DNA from: Pseudomonas akapageensis
GTDB lineage: Bacteria > Pseudomonadota > Gammaproteobacteria > Pseudomonadales > Pseudomonadaceae
Direction of reading: 5' to 3'
Assembly: GCF_011355085.1 (NCBI RefSeq)
Contig: NZ_VXCP01000013.1
Span: 1-64,000, forward strand
DNA length: 64,000 nt
Part shown: positions 1 through 8,810 of the stretch, in pieces
Layout: each line of letters starts with the position of its first letter
Position numbering within the stretch: position 1 is the first letter of the stretch
Position numbers and translations under genes: made by a program
Notes under the pieces: generated by a model
Told to the model about the DNA's origin: nothing
Database searches by the model: none
What the model saw: only the letters and a program-made list of their open reading frames with translations

Positions 1-8
1 CCATACAA

Positions 9-33
9 GCTGGCTTGCCAGCGATGGCCTCAC
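9..33. repeat. REP palindrome fragment
   Basis: A single copy of the short palindrome with the core TGGCTTGCCAGCGA. The same core recurs between genes at about 6.5, 19.6, 21.4, 25.5 and 41.1 kb. It matches the repetitive extragenic palindromes common in Pseudomonas. No RAYT transposase that could mobilise it is present in this window. Confidence 0.7.
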
Positions 34-51
34 AACAAACCGAACAGGCAT

Positions 52-82
52 AAAAAAAGGCGTCCCGAAGGACGCCTTTTTT
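52..82 (-). terminator. Intrinsic terminator after the tRNA operon
   Basis: A perfect 7-bp stem GGCGTCC/GGACGCC with a CGAA loop is flanked by A7 on one side and T6 on the other, so it can act in both directions. It lies just downstream of the last minus-strand tRNA gene and most likely ends that transcript. Confidence 0.85.
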
Positions 83-146
83 GTCGAGTCTGAAGCCATT
101 GTCTTCAGTCTCTGATTTTCTACCCCACATACAGCCAGGGCGAAAA

Positions 147-223
147 TGGTCGGGGTAAGGGGATTCGAACTCCTGACATCCTGCTCCCAAAGCAGGCGCG
201 CTACCGGACTGCGCTATACCCCG
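147..223 (-). tRNA. tRNA-Pro (anticodon TGG), copy 2 of the operon's order
   Basis: The minus strand reads a 77-nt cloverleaf that begins CGGGGTATAGCGCAG, has anticodon TGG in the stem CTGCT-TTGGGAG-CAG, contains the T-loop motif GTTCGAATCC and ends with an encoded CCA. It is identical to the other tRNA-Pro at 400-476. It is the last gene of the Asn-Pro-Lys-Pro operon, and a small hairpin (CAGGCGC/GCGCCTG near 262-280) separates it from tRNA-Lys and may guide processing. Confidence 0.95.
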
Positions 224-318
224 GTAAAAAAAAGGCACCAATAAAGGCGCCTTCCGTGGTCAGGCGCTAGTGGCGCCTGTCCTTTTAAGATTCAACTCCG
301 GCGAACCTGAGTCAAAAA

Positions 319-394
319 TGGTGGGTCGTGTGGGACTCGAACCTACGACCAATTGGTTAAAAGCCAACTGCTCTACCAACTGAGCTAACGACCC
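319..394 (-). tRNA. tRNA-Lys (anticodon TTT)
   Basis: A 76-nt cloverleaf on the minus strand begins GGGTCGTTAGCTCAG, has anticodon TTT, contains the T-loop GGTTCGAATCC and ends with an encoded CCA. The 7-bp acceptor stem GGGTCGT/ACGACCC pairs fully. It lies between the two identical tRNA-Pro genes. Confidence 0.96.
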
Positions 395-399
395 AAAAA

Positions 400-476
400 T
401 GGTCGGGGTAAGGGGATTCGAACTCCTGACATCCTGCTCCCAAAGCAGGCGCGCTACCGGACTGCGCTATACCCCG
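400..476 (-). tRNA. tRNA-Pro (anticodon TGG)
   Basis: A 77-nt cloverleaf with anticodon TGG and encoded CCA, identical in sequence to the copy at 147-223. Only a few bases separate it from tRNA-Lys on one side and about 10 from tRNA-Asn on the other, which fits a single processed precursor. Confidence 0.95.
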
Positions 477-486
477 GTTTGAAATT

Positions 487-562
487 TGGCTCCGCGACCA
501 GGACTCGAACCTGGGACCCAATGATTAACAGTCATTTGCTCTACCGACTGAGCTATCGCGGA
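487..562 (-). tRNA. tRNA-Asn (anticodon GTT)
   Basis: A 76-nt cloverleaf begins TCCGCGATAGCTCAG, has anticodon GTT in ACTGTTAATC, contains the T-loop GGTTCGAGTCC and ends with an encoded CCA. It is the first gene of the operon, about 100 nt downstream of the promoter at 664-691. Confidence 0.96.
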
Positions 563-663
563 ACTATCAATTTCAATTTACTGCAAGCTTCAAACACTGT
601 ATCGCTACCGCGTTGAACTCTTCGACTTCCTGCATCGCTGCGTTCATGTCTCTGAGGCGCGCT

Positions 664-691
664 ATTCTACAATTTTTAAAACCCTTGTCAA
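664..691 (-). promoter_or_regulatory. Sigma-70 promoter of the tRNA operon
   Basis: On the minus strand TTGACA (686-691), a 16-nt spacer and TAGAAT (664-669) are followed at once by the GC-rich discriminator AGCGCGCC. A consensus promoter with a GC discriminator is the hallmark of stringently controlled stable-RNA promoters. It reads into tRNA-Asn. Confidence 0.85.
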
Positions 692-833
692 CACCTAAAT
701 CGCTTTCAACTCGCTGAATTTGCAACTTTTTTTCAGATCCCCGTTGAAGCCTGGCGATCTGCGGTGTGACATACAGCGGGGCGCACTTTACAAGCACTCG
801 CAGAAAAATGCAAAGGGAAAAAACCCCTGAAAT

Positions 834-861
834 AAAAAAAAGGCCTCGAAAATCGAGGCCT
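834..861 (-). terminator. Intrinsic terminator of clpB
   Basis: A perfect 9-bp stem AGGCCTCGA/TCGAGGCCT with an AAA loop is followed on the minus strand by a run of T residues (A run at 834-841 on the plus strand). It lies about 20 bases past the clpB stop codon. Confidence 0.88.
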
Positions 862-881
862 TAGGTTCAACAGCGGTTTGC

Positions 882-3446
882 TCAGGCAAACACGATCTCG
901 TCGTCCGCCACGTTGGCGGTGATGGTGGTGCCTGGCAGGAAGCGCCCGGACAGGATCAACTGCGCCAACGGGTTTTCGATCCAGCGCTGAATGGCACGTT
1001 TGAGTGGCCGCGCACCATAGACCGGGTCGTAACCCACGGCGATCAGTTTTTCCAGCGCCTCGTCGCTCAGCTCCAGGCTCAGGTCACGTTCAGCCAGACG
1101 GCTGCGCAGGCGACCCAGCTGGATCTTGGTGATGCCGGCAATCTGGTCGCGTGCCAGCGGTTCGAAAATCACCACTTCATCGATCCGGTTGACGAACTCG
1201 GGGCGGAAGTGCGAACCCACGGCATCCATCACCGCAGCCCGTTGCGCCTCACGATCACCCACCAGCTCCTGGATCTGCACCGAGCCCAGGTTGGAGGTCA
1301 TCACGATCACCGTATTGCGGAAATCCACCGTACGCCCCTGGCTGTCGGTCAGACGGCCGTCTTCAAGCACCTGCAGCAGCACGTTGAACACATCCGGGTG
1401 GGCCTTCTCGACTTCATCGAGCAGCACCACCGAGTAAGGCTTGCGCCGTACGGCTTCGGTCAGGTAGCCACCCTCCTCGTAGCCGACATACCCCGGTGGA
1501 GCACCAATGAGCCGGGCCACGGAGTGTTTCTCCATGAATTCGGACATGTCGATGCGCACCATGGCTTCTTCGGTGTCGAACAGAAATTCCGCCAGCGCCT
1601 TGCACAGCTCGGTCTTGCCGACGCCGGTAGGGCCGAGGAACATGAACGAGCCGCTTGGGCGATTCGGATCCGACAGCCCGGCGCGCGACCGGCGCACGGC
1701 GTTGGCCACGGCCACCACGGCCTCTTCCTGGCCAATCACACGCTGGTGCAGCAGGCTTTCCATCTTCAGCAGTTTTTCACGCTCGCCTTCGAGCATTTTC
1801 GCCACCGGGATGCCGGTCCATTTCGACACGACTTCGGCAATTTCCTCTTCGGTGACTTTGCTGCGCAGCAACTGGTTTTCGCTCTTGCCATGCTGGTCGA
1901 CCATCTGCAGGCTGCGCTCCAGATCCGGGATCACCCCGTACTGCAGCTCGGCCATGCGGCTGAGGTCGCCCCGACGACGCGCGGCTTCGAGTTCCTGACG
2001 CGCTTGCTCGATCTTTTGCTGGATCTGCGCCGAGCCCTGCACTTCGGCTTTTTCCGAGTTCCAGACCTCTTCCAGGTCGGAATACTCACGCTCCAGCCGG
2101 GTGATTTCTTCGGTCAGCTTCTCCAGACGCTTGATCGCGGCTTCGTCGTCTTCTTTCTTCAGGGCCTGGGATTCAACCTTCAGCTGAATCAGGCGCCGTT
2201 CCAGGCGGTCGAGGACTTCCGGCTTGGAGTCGATTTCCATGCGAATGCGGCTGGCCGCTTCGTCGATCAGGTCAATGGCCTTGTCCGGCAGCTGCCGATC
2301 AGTAATGTAGCGATGGCTGAGCTTGGCCGCGGCAATGATCGCACCATCGGTGATGGCCACCTTGTGGTGGACCTCATAGCGCTCCTTCAGGCCGCGCAGG
2401 ATGGCAATGGTGTCCTCTTCGCTCGGCTCATCGACCAGCACCTTCTGGAAGCGTCGCTCCAGGGCGGCATCCTTCTCTATATATTGACGGTACTCATTGA
2501 GCGTTGTGGCACCGACGCAATGCAGCTCGCCACGGGCCAGGGCCGGCTTGAGCATGTTACCTGCGTCCATGGAGCCCTCGGCCTTGCCGGCGCCGACCAT
2601 GGTGTGCAGTTCGTCGATGAACAGAATGATCTGCCCTTCCTGCTTGGACAGTTCATTGAGCAACCCCTTGAGCCGCTCTTCGAATTCGCCACGGAACTTG
2701 GCACCGGCGATCAGCGCCCCCATGTCCAGGGACAGCAGGCGCTTGCCCTTGAGGCCGTCCGGCACCTCGCCATTGATGATGCGCTGGGCCAGGCCCTCGG
2801 CAATGGCGGTCTTGCCCACGCCAGGCTCACCGATCAGCACCGGGTTGTTCTTGGTCCGCCGCTGCAGGACCTGAATGGTGCGACGAATCTCGTCATCACG
2901 CCCGATGACCGGGTCGAGCTTGCCCTCTTCGGCGCGCTTGGTCAGGTCGACGGTGTATTTATCCAGGGCCTGGCGCGATTCTTCGGCGTTCGGGTCGTTG
3001 ACCGCTTCGCCGCCGCGCAGGTTGTTGATGGCATTTTCCAAGGCTTTCTTGCTGACGCCCTGCCCCAGCAGCAGCTTGCTCAGCTTGCTGCTGTCGTCCA
3101 TGGCGGCGAGCAGCACCAGCTCACTGGAAATGAACTGGTCACCCTTTTGCTGGGCCAGGCGATCGGCCTGGTTGAGCAGGCGCGCCAGATCCTGGGACAT
3201 GTTCACGTCGCCCGTGGGATTCTGGATTTTCGGGAGTTGGTCGAGTTCTTTGCTCAACGCCTTGCGCAGGCTGTTGAGATCGAAACCCACCTGCATCAGC
3301 AGGGGCTTGATCGAACCACCCTGCTGCTCGAGCAGGGCCTGTAACAGATGCACCGGCTCGATGGCCGGGTGATCCATGCCCACCGCCAGGGATTGGGCAT
3401 CGGATAACGCTAATTGCAGCTTGCTGGTCAAACGGTCTATACGCAT
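882..3446 (-). CDS. clpB: ATP-dependent disaggregase ClpB
   Basis: ClpB is a hexameric AAA+ chaperone that works with DnaK/DnaJ/GrpE to pull polypeptides out of aggregates in the cytoplasm after heat stress. The 854-residue product has the N-terminal Clp repeat domain (about 1-145), a first AAA module with Walker [10 protein letters not shown] near residue 206, the long coiled-coil middle domain (about 400-525, rich in E, L, R and K) and a second AAA module with Walker [10 protein letters not shown] near 605. Length and order match the E. coli protein (857 aa). The start ATG at 3446 is preceded by AAGGAAGGTGACTC. The gene follows rluD and pgeF on the same strand, as in E. coli, but has its own heat-shock promoter and terminator. 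Confidence 0.98.
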   Translation of the reverse strand: MRIDRLTSKLQLALSDAQSLAVGMDHPAIEPVHLLQALLEQQGGSIKPLLMQVGFDLNSLRKALSKELDQLPKIQNPTGDVNMSQDLARLLNQADRLAQQKGDQFISSELVLLAAMDDSSKLSKLLLGQGVSKKALENAINNLRGGEAVNDPNAEESRQALDKYTVDLTKRAEEGKLDPVIGRDDEIRRTIQVLQRRTKNNPVLIGEPGVGKTAIAEGLAQRIINGEVPDGLKGKRLLSLDMGALIAGAKFRGEFEERLKGLLNELSKQEGQIILFIDELHTMVGAGKAEGSMDAGNMLKPALARGELHCVGATTLNEYRQYIEKDAALERRFQKVLVDEPSEEDTIAILRGLKERYEVHHKVAITDGAIIAAAKLSHRYITDRQLPDKAIDLIDEAASRIRMEIDSKPEVLDRLERRLIQLKVESQALKKEDDEAAIKRLEKLTEEITRLEREYSDLEEVWNSEKAEVQGSAQIQQKIEQARQELEAARRRGDLSRMAELQYGVIPDLERSLQMVDQHGKSENQLLRSKVTEEEIAEVVSKWTGIPVAKMLEGEREKLLKMESLLHQRVIGQEEAVVAVANAVRRSRAGLSDPNRPSGSFMFLGPTGVGKTELCKALAEFLFDTEEAMVRIDMSEFMEKHSVARLIGAPPGYVGYEEGGYLTEAVRRKPYSVVLLDEVEKAHPDVFNVLLQVLEDGRLTDSQGRTVDFRNTVIVMTSNLGSVQIQELVGDREAQRAAVMDAVGSHFRPEFVNRIDEVVIFEPLARDQIAGITKIQLGRLRSRLAERDLSLELSDEALEKLIAVGYDPVYGARPLKRAIQRWIENPLAQLILSGRFLPGTTITANVADDEIVFA

Positions 3447-3521
3447 GAGTCACCTTCCTTATGGGCAGGCCGGAGCGATGGACACACCTGATGAAGAAAA
3501 ACCTGCCAGAGATACCACTCT

Positions 3522-3549
3522 AGATGCGGTCGATTCTGAAAGATTCAAG
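3522..3549 (-). promoter_or_regulatory. Heat-shock (sigma-32 type) promoter of clpB
   Basis: On the minus strand CTTGAA (3544-3549), a 14-nt spacer and CCGCATCT (3522-3529) match the sigma-32 consensus CTTGAA-N13-15-CCCCATnT with one mismatch. It lies about 75 bp upstream of the clpB ATG, so clpB can be induced apart from rluD-pgeF. Confidence 0.82.
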
Positions 3550-3586
3550 CTTAGCGGGATTGACGCAGGTCAGCTGGCTCGTGCGT

Positions 3587-4327
3587 TCAAGCGTTTTCGA
3601 GCCAGACCAGCGAGGCGAAACGCCCGGTAGGGTTGTTGCGGCGGTAGGAAAAGAAGCGCGGGTCGCTGACTGTGCACGCGCCACCGCCGTAAACGGCCGT
3701 CACGCCATGGGCCGCCAGGCGCAGGCGCGCCAGGGCATAGATATCGGCCATGAAACGTCCGGCATTGACGCTCGGGACGAAGGCCTGAATTGTCTCGGGA
3801 TGTGTGGCAATAAAGGCTTCGCGCACTTCCGGGCCGACTTCGAAGGCTTGCGGACCGATGGCCGGCCCCAACCAGACCAGAATCTCCGACCCCGGCACAC
3901 TCAAACTGTCAACGGTGGCCTCGAGCACACCGGCCGCCAACCCGCGCCACCCCGCATGGGCAGCTGCTACACGGGTCCCGGCGCGGTCGCAGAACAGCGC
4001 TGGCAGGCAATCGGCCGTCATCACCGTGCAGGCGATGCCGGGCGTTGCCGTCCAGCTGGCGTCGGCCTCGGCGATCTGCGCCGGATCGGCATCCGCCACC
4101 ACGACTCCGTGCACCTGCTTGAGCCAGGCCGGAGCAATGGAAAATTCTGACGTCAGGCGCTGACGATTCTCGGCAACAGCTGCCGGCTCATCGCCGACAT
4201 GGTCACCGAGATTGAAGCTGTCGAACGGCACCTTGCTGACGCCGCCCGCGCGAGTGGTCACGCACGCCTTGACCCCGGCTGGCGCGGGCCAGTCGGGAAT
4301 CAGCAAGTCGCGCATGAGTGCACTCAT
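3587..4327 (-). CDS. pgeF: Peptidoglycan editing factor PgeF (multicopper polyphenol oxidase-like, YfiH)
   Basis: The 246-residue product belongs to the DUF152/YfiH family. In E. coli the family member removes mis-incorporated L-Ser from UDP-MurNAc peptides. Older annotations call it laccase-like. The conserved metal/nucleophile residues are visible: H in KQVHGV, C in MTADCLPAL and H in VAAAHAGWRGL. The ATG at 4327 overlaps the rluD stop by 4 nt (ATGA), which indicates translational coupling and fixes the start. The order rluD-pgeF-clpB is the same as in enterobacteria. Confidence 0.93.
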   Translation of the reverse strand: MSALMRDLLIPDWPAPAGVKACVTTRAGGVSKVPFDSFNLGDHVGDEPAAVAENRQRLTSEFSIAPAWLKQVHGVVVADADPAQIAEADASWTATPGIACTVMTADCLPALFCDRAGTRVAAAHAGWRGLAAGVLEATVDSLSVPGSEILVWLGPAIGPQAFEVGPEVREAFIATHPETIQAFVPSVNAGRFMADIYALARLRLAAHGVTAVYGGGACTVSDPRFFSYRRNNPTGRFASLVWLENA

Positions 4328-5286
4328 CCGATAAACGCCTCGCGGTCCTGCTTGAGCAGCGACAGCAACCAGACGAAATCGTCCGGCAGTGGCGATTCCC
4401 AGCTCATGCGTTTACCGGTGGTCGGATGGTCCAGCTCCAGGAACCGGGCATGCAAAGCCTGACGCGGGAATGTCTTCAGCGCGTCGACCATGGTGGGGTT
4501 GGCTGCCGGCGGAATGCGGAAACGCCCGCCGTAAGCCTGGTCACCGACCAACGGGAAGTTGATATGGGCCATGTGCACACGGATCTGGTGGGTCCGACCG
4601 GTTTCCAGCTTGACTCGCACATGGGTGTGCGAACGGAAGCGTTCCAGCACGCGGTAGTGGCTCACCGCCTGCTTGCCGCCTTCCATCACCGCCATGCGCT
4701 GGCGCTGCTGGCCATGCCGACCGATCGGGGCATTGATCTTGCCACCGGCCGTCACTACGCCGATCACGATGCATTCATAGATGCGGCTGACCGTGCGGCT
4801 CTGCAACTGGGCGACCAGCTGCGTCTGGGCCTGGATAGTCTTGGCCACCACCATCAGACCGGTGGTGTCCTTGTCCAGGCGATGGACGATGCCGGCACGT
4901 GGAACATTGACGATGTCCGGCACGTGGTGCAGCAAGGCATTGAGCAGGGTGCCGTCGGCATGGCCGGCAGCCGGATGCACCACCAGGCCCGCAGGCTTGT
5001 TGATGACCAGGATGTCGTCGTCTTCGTAGACGATATCCAGCTCGATGTCCTGGGCCACCCACTCGCCCTGGGCTTCCTGCTCGGCGTTGAGGTCAAGTAT
5101 GGCGCCACCATGAACAATGTCACGCGGGCGCAGGACGCCTCCGTCCACAGTCAGGCGGCCCTCTTTGATCCAGGCGGAAAGGCGCGAGCGTGAGTGCTCG
5201 GCGAACAATTGTGCGGCGACTTGATCGAGGCGTTGCCCGCCCAGTTCGGACGGCACCTCTGCGCGAAGTTGTATGATCTCGGACAT
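4324..5286 (-). CDS. rluD: 23S rRNA pseudouridine synthase RluD (1911/1915/1917)
   Basis: RluD makes the three pseudouridines of 23S rRNA helix 69, which are needed for proper subunit joining and termination. The 320-residue product has an N-terminal S4-like RNA-binding domain (about 15-75) and a RluA-family catalytic domain with HRLDKDTTG at 135-143 (catalytic Asp138). I chose the ATG at 5286 (MSEIIQLRAE) because it gives the family's usual start. The open frame runs 28 codons further upstream but with Pro-rich, unconserved sequence. It is the first gene of the rluD-pgeF unit and is divergent from bamD. Confidence 0.95.
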   Translation of the reverse strand: MSEIIQLRAEVPSELGGQRLDQVAAQLFAEHSRSRLSAWIKEGRLTVDGGVLRPRDIVHGGAILDLNAEQEAQGEWVAQDIELDIVYEDDDILVINKPAGLVVHPAAGHADGTLLNALLHHVPDIVNVPRAGIVHRLDKDTTGLMVVAKTIQAQTQLVAQLQSRTVSRIYECIVIGVVTAGGKINAPIGRHGQQRQRMAVMEGGKQAVSHYRVLERFRSHTHVRVKLETGRTHQIRVHMAHINFPLVGDQAYGGRFRIPPAANPTMVDALKTFPRQALHARFLELDHPTTGKRMSWESPLPDDFVWLLSLLKQDREAFIG

Positions 5287-5435
5287 GCTCGGACTAGGCG
5301 GCGGCGTAGCCTTTGGTTTCGGCTGCGCGCTTGTGGTTAAATACGGCGTCTTTTGCCCCGAGGGTTCCACGGGGCGCCCATCATAACAGGACGGCCTCGC
5401 CCAAGACAGCGGCCGTCATAGGGACGCAAGCCGCC

Positions 5436-6452
5436 ATGCAAGTGAAACACCTGCTGCTGATCGCCATCCTCGGACTCACTGCTGCCTGTTCGTCGAAGGA
5501 AGTCGTCGACGAAAACCTGAGCGAGGCCGAGCTGTACCAGCAGGCGCAGGCCGACCTGGACAACCATAGTTATACCAGCGCCACGACCAAGCTCAAGGCT
5601 CTGGAATCGCGCTACCCGTTCGGCCGCTATGCCGACCAGGCGCAACTCGAGCTGATTTACGCCAACTACAAGAATGCCGAGCCAGAGGCTGCCAAGTCCG
5701 CTGCCGAGCGCTTCATTCGCCTGCATCCGCAGCACCCGAACGTCGATTACGCCTACTACCTCAAGGGCCTGGCGTCGTTTGAGCAAGACCGGGGCCTGCT
5801 GGCGCGTTTCCTGCCGCTGGACATGACCAAGCGTGACCCGGGTGCTGCCCGCGACTCCTACAACGAGTTCGCCCAGCTGACCAGCCGCTTCCCCAACAGC
5901 CGTTATGCGCCTGATGCCAAGCAGCGCATGATTTATCTGCGCAACCTGCTGGCGTCCTATGAAATTCACGTAGCCGACTACTACCTGACCCGTCAGGCCT
6001 ATGTCGCAGCAGCCAACCGCGGTCGTTACGTGGTGGAAAACTTCCAGGAAACACCATCGGTCGGCGACGGCCTGGCGGTGATGACCGAAGCCTATATGCG
6101 CCTGCACCTGGATGACCTGGCGGCCACCAGCCTGGAAACCCTGAAACTGAACTACCCGAACCACCCGAGCCTGGTCGATGGCCAGTTCGTGCCTCGCGAA
6201 GAAGAAGCCGACAACCGCTCCTGGCTGTCCAAGGCGACCCTGGGCTTTATCGGCACCGAAGCACCGCTGCCACCGGGTGAAACCCGCGCCAACCAGGACG
6301 TGATCAGGCAGTACGAAGACGCCAAGGAAGCGATTCCGTCTGAATTGTTGCCTAAAGAAGGCGATGCCGCTCAAGAAGAGAATCACGAAGCTGAAGGCAA
6401 CAACAGTGATCGCTCGTGGTTCAGCTACATGACGTTCGGTATTTTTGACTGA
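5436..6452 (+). CDS. bamD: Outer membrane assembly lipoprotein BamD (ComL)
   Basis: BamD is the essential lipoprotein partner of BamA in the complex that inserts beta-barrel proteins into the outer membrane. The 338-residue precursor has a lipoprotein signal ending LTAAC, with the lipidated Cys at residue 18, then TPR-type helical repeats to about residue 260 containing [14 protein letters not shown] and [15 protein letters not shown]. The tail (about 260-338) is acidic and ends [13 protein letters not shown]. It is longer than E. coli BamD (245 aa), as is usual in Pseudomonas. The ATG at 5436 is chosen because it places the signal peptide correctly. A terminator follows directly. Confidence 0.96.
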   Translation: MQVKHLLLIAILGLTAACSSKEVVDENLSEAELYQQAQADLDNHSYTSATTKLKALESRYPFGRYADQAQLELIYANYKNAEPEAAKSAAERFIRLHPQHPNVDYAYYLKGLASFEQDRGLLARFLPLDMTKRDPGAARDSYNEFAQLTSRFPNSRYAPDAKQRMIYLRNLLASYEIHVADYYLTRQAYVAAANRGRYVVENFQETPSVGDGLAVMTEAYMRLHLDDLAATSLETLKLNYPNHPSLVDGQFVPREEEADNRSWLSKATLGFIGTEAPLPPGETRANQDVIRQYEDAKEAIPSELLPKEGDAAQEENHEAEGNNSDRSWFSYMTFGIFD

Positions 6453-6467
6453 TTGTCAGTGTGGCGG

Positions 6468-6500
6468 GAAAAAGGGAGGCCTCTGAGCCTCCCTTTTTTA
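6468..6500 (+). terminator. Intrinsic terminator of bamD
   Basis: A 7-bp stem GGGAGGC/GCCTCCC with a 6-nt loop is followed by TTTTTTA. It sits about 20 bp after the bamD stop codon. The flanking A residues give weaker activity on the other strand. Confidence 0.88.
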
Positions 6501-6516
6501 TTTGTGGTGTCTTTTC

Positions 6517-6552
6517 GGGCCTCATCGCTGGCAAGCCAGCGATAGGGCCGGC
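6517..6552. repeat. REP palindrome
   Basis: The palindrome TCGCTGGCAAGCCAGCGA is flanked by GGCCTCA and AGGGCCGG. It is a full REP unit lying between the bamD terminator and the next gene. Confidence 0.8.
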
Positions 6553-6629
6553 AGCCGCACCACATTACTCTGTGCTACCGCCACCACCTTGGCTAAACTG
6601 CCAGCTCTTCAATGACTAAGCTGGACGCC

Positions 6630-6863
6630 ATGGTTCGCCTACTGTTCTGGATTGCCCTGATCGCCGCCGCCTTCTGGTTCTGGCGCAAGTTCAAATCGCC
6701 TGAGGCTCCCCGTCGGGACAATAGCCTCGACAGCCCGCTGAAGATGGTGCGCTGCGCCCAATGCGGCGTACACCTGCCAAAAGACCGGGCGATAACGCGA
6801 GGGGGCAACTGGTATTGCAGCCAGGCCCATCTGGAAAAAGGGCCCGACGAGCGGCAGCGCTAA
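6630..6863 (+). CDS. Small membrane-anchored zinc-ribbon-like protein (PP0621 family)
   Basis: The product is about 77 residues. A single N-terminal membrane segment (LLFWIALIAAAFWFWRKF) is followed by a short cytoplasmic part with CAQC and a later C in WYCSQAH, which resembles a small metal-binding knuckle (C-x2-C ... C-x3-H). It matches a Pseudomonas-specific family known as PP0621. Its function is unknown. The start is uncertain: an ATG at 6612 is in frame, but neither start has a strong ribosome binding site. The gene converges on thiO and their stops overlap by 4 bp. Confidence 0.75.
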   Translation: MVRLLFWIALIAAAFWFWRKFKSPEAPRRDNSLDSPLKMVRCAQCGVHLPKDRAITRGGNWYCSQAHLEKGPDERQR

Positions 6864-7969
6864 GCCTCGATCAACCCCAGGCGCCCGCTGGGTGCGTAAG
6901 GTTTCGGGTCGATGATCGGTGCGCGCTCAAGCAGCAGGTCGGCGAACAGTTGGCACGATGCCGGCGCCAGTACCAGGCCGTTGCGATAGTGCCCGCAGTT
7001 AAGCCACAGCCCATCAAGCCCTGGCACCTGGCCGATATAAGGAATGCCCTCCGGTGAGCCCGGGCGCAAGCCTGCCCAGTGGGCAACCGGGGTGGCCTCG
7101 GCCAGGGCCGGCAGCAACTCGACGGCCGACGCCTTGAGACTTTCCAGGGCAACCTCGGTCGGCGTCTTGTCGAAACCGGCATGTTCCAGGGTACTGCCGA
7201 TCAGGATGTGACCATCACGGCGCGGGATCGCATAACGGCCCTTGGCCAGGACCATGCTGGGCAAAAAGTCTTCGGCACACTTGTACAGAATCATCTGACC
7301 CTTGACCGGCTCAACCGGAAGGTCCAGCCCCAACGGACGCAGCAATTCTCCACTCCAGGCACCGGCGGTCAGCACGACACGGTCGCCCGGCACATCGCCG
7401 GTTGCAGTCTGGACACCACAGATCCGCTGGCCTTCGCGAATGAATCCGGTAACCTCGCAATGCTCCTTGAGCACGACGTTGGGCATGGCCTGCAGCGCCG
7501 CCTTGAGGGACTTCACCAGCCGCGGGTTACGCACGTTGGCAACGTCCGCCATGTAGATCGCCCGATTGAATCCAGGCCCCAGCACCGGTACCGCATCGTA
7601 GGTCGCCGACATATCCACCGCCCTCAGCGGCCGCCCCTCGCGTGCCGCCCAGGCCAGAGCCTCCTGCTCGTCTTCCAGGTCGAGCCAGTAGAGACCGGTG
7701 GTATGCACTTCGGGATCGACCCCGGTGGCGCCGAACAGACGCTCGCCCAGCTGTGGATAAAAGTCCTGGGACCAATGGGCCAGGGCGGTGACTGCCGCGC
7801 TGTAGCGCCAGGGATAGAGCGGGGAAACAATTCCGCCCCCAGCCCAGGAGGATTCCTGCCCCAGGGCACCGCGATCGAGCACGACGACGCTCTGGACGTG
7901 CGCCGCCAGGTTGAACGCAGTCAGAAGGCCAATCACGCCGCCGCCGACAATCACTACTTGCTTTGTCAT
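6860..7969 (-). CDS. thiO: Glycine oxidase ThiO
   Basis: ThiO is an FAD-dependent oxidase that turns glycine into iminoglycine for the thiazole ring of thiamine. The 369-residue product starts with the FAD-binding motif VVIVGGGVIGLLTAFNLA (residues 4-21) and has DAO-family features including the C-terminal GHYRNGLVLAP. The frame is open for 49 more codons, but ATG 7969 gives the proper dinucleotide-fold start. In P. aeruginosa the same gene lies between pilR and fimT. Here it sits directly downstream of the minor pilin genes. Confidence 0.93.
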   Translation of the reverse strand: MTKQVVIVGGGVIGLLTAFNLAAHVQSVVVLDRGALGQESSWAGGGIVSPLYPWRYSAAVTALAHWSQDFYPQLGERLFGATGVDPEVHTTGLYWLDLEDEQEALAWAAREGRPLRAVDMSATYDAVPVLGPGFNRAIYMADVANVRNPRLVKSLKAALQAMPNVVLKEHCEVTGFIREGQRICGVQTATGDVPGDRVVLTAGAWSGELLRPLGLDLPVEPVKGQMILYKCAEDFLPSMVLAKGRYAIPRRDGHILIGSTLEHAGFDKTPTEVALESLKASAVELLPALAEATPVAHWAGLRPGSPEGIPYIGQVPGLDGLWLNCGHYRNGLVLAPASCQLFADLLLERAPIIDPKPYAPSGRLGLIEA

Positions 7970-8027
7970 CTGATGATCCAACGCCAAAAAGTAAACCGAT
8001 GGCGCCAGGCGCCATGAAAAAATGCGG

Positions 8028-8453
8028 TCAACGCCCCCAGCAGCTTTGGACAGTGACGTCGGTGCTGATGTCAGGGTTGCTGCGCGCTCCGGTATGGGTG
8101 AGCACAAAGTCGCCACATTTATCGCCGGCCATCAACGCGCCAGTCTTGCGCACCGCGGTCAGGGTGAAGTCCTGCTCATCGCGCGTGGCGCTCAGGCTGT
8201 AATAGTCATTGCCGGCAGGCACGGGGGTGACAACCGTCTGCGTATCACTGTACTGGCCACTGCGCGAGTAATGCCGTTCCAGCTTTTGCGCGGTCTCGGC
8301 CAACAGGCCGACAATTTCCGTGCGTTGCGCTTTTTTAATGTGCTCTGTGTAACCGGGGTAAGCAATGCTGGCCAGAATGCCGATGACGGCCACGACAATC
8401 AACAACTCGATCAACGTGAAGCCCTTGTTTCTCACGGGTAGAAATAGTCGCAT
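8028..8453 (-). CDS. pilE: Type IV minor pilin PilE
   Basis: The product is 141 residues with a class III prepilin signal: an 11-residue leader ending KG, then [18 protein letters not shown], with Glu5 present. PilD should cleave after Gly11 and methylate Phe. The C-terminal pair of cysteines (AGDKC and VQSC) would close the D-region loop. It is the last gene of the minor pilin set. In P. aeruginosa, PilE helps prime and cap the pilus and connects PilVWX to PilA. The 58-nt gap to thiO contains the palindrome GGCGCCAGGCGCC. Confidence 0.92.
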   Translation of the reverse strand: MRLFLPVRNKGFTLIELLIVVAVIGILASIAYPGYTEHIKKAQRTEIVGLLAETAQKLERHYSRSGQYSDTQTVVTPVPAGNDYYSLSATRDEQDFTLTAVRKTGALMAGDKCGDFVLTHTGARSNPDISTDVTVQSCWGR

Positions 8454-8465
8454 GAATAACCCTGT

Positions 8466-8810
8466 CTACATGATTTGCCGCCACATGATTCGTCGCGAAC
8501 CCGTGGTTTCATTGGTGTCCTCTGAGCGGACGTCATTCTCGAGCCCGGAAGCCCCGGTATCGCCAGGTGCATCGGGAACGCCCTTTTCAATTTCGTTGGC
8601 GCCGTCGCCAGGCCTGTCGGGAACGGGTTTGTCCGGGGTTTTTCCCACCTGCGTTGCGCCGGAATTCGAGCACGAATCAATGGCCAGGTTCCCGCCTTGC
8701 ACCGGCACGTTCAGGCAATGGGGCGGTTCATCGGGCGCAACTTCCTCGGCCGAGATCGCCACAGACAGCCCGAACAGCACTGCGAAGGCCAGACAATCAA
8801 TATTTCGCAT
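8466..8810 (-). CDS. Small secreted low-complexity protein of unknown function between pilX and pilE
   Basis: I do not recognise this 114-residue protein. It has a plausible Sec signal (MRNIDCLAFAVLFGLSVAISA, cleavage before EEV), two Cys in the mature N-terminus (PHC and DSC) and then a disordered Pro/Asp/Gly-rich stretch with recurring motifs such as PDKPVPDRPGDG and GVPDAPGDTGASG. ATG 8810 is preceded by GGAGAG at 5-nt spacing and overlaps the 3' end of pilX, so it is cotranscribed with the pilins. It occupies the position of pilY1-pilY2 in P. aeruginosa but is far too short for PilY1 and lacks its beta-propeller. It could be a PilY2-like protein, a remnant or an unrelated gene. Confidence 0.6.
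   Translation of the reverse strand: MRNIDCLAFAVLFGLSVAISAEEVAPDEPPHCLNVPVQGGNLAIDSCSNSGATQVGKTPDKPVPDRPGDGANEIEKGVPDAPGDTGASGLENDVRSEDTNETTGSRRIMWRQIM

Larger units (their letters stand above)
563..881. other. Intergenic region between the tRNA operon and clpB
   Basis: No gene is supported here. The region holds the tRNA promoter (664-691) and the clpB terminator (834-861). The stretch in between is AT-rich, as expected upstream of a strong stable-RNA promoter, and may include an UP element. Confidence 0.6.

Noticed and set aside
573..797. 74-residue open frame on the minus strand before the tRNA operon
   Set aside because: It overlaps the tRNA promoter and has no ribosome binding site or recognisable protein features.
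1209..3344. Long open frame on the plus strand opposite clpB (711 residues)
   Set aside because: It is the antisense shadow of clpB and its length follows from the high GC and codon bias.
8432..8680. 82-residue frame overlapping the small secreted protein
   Set aside because: The other frame has a signal peptide and ribosome binding site and fits the operon spacing.
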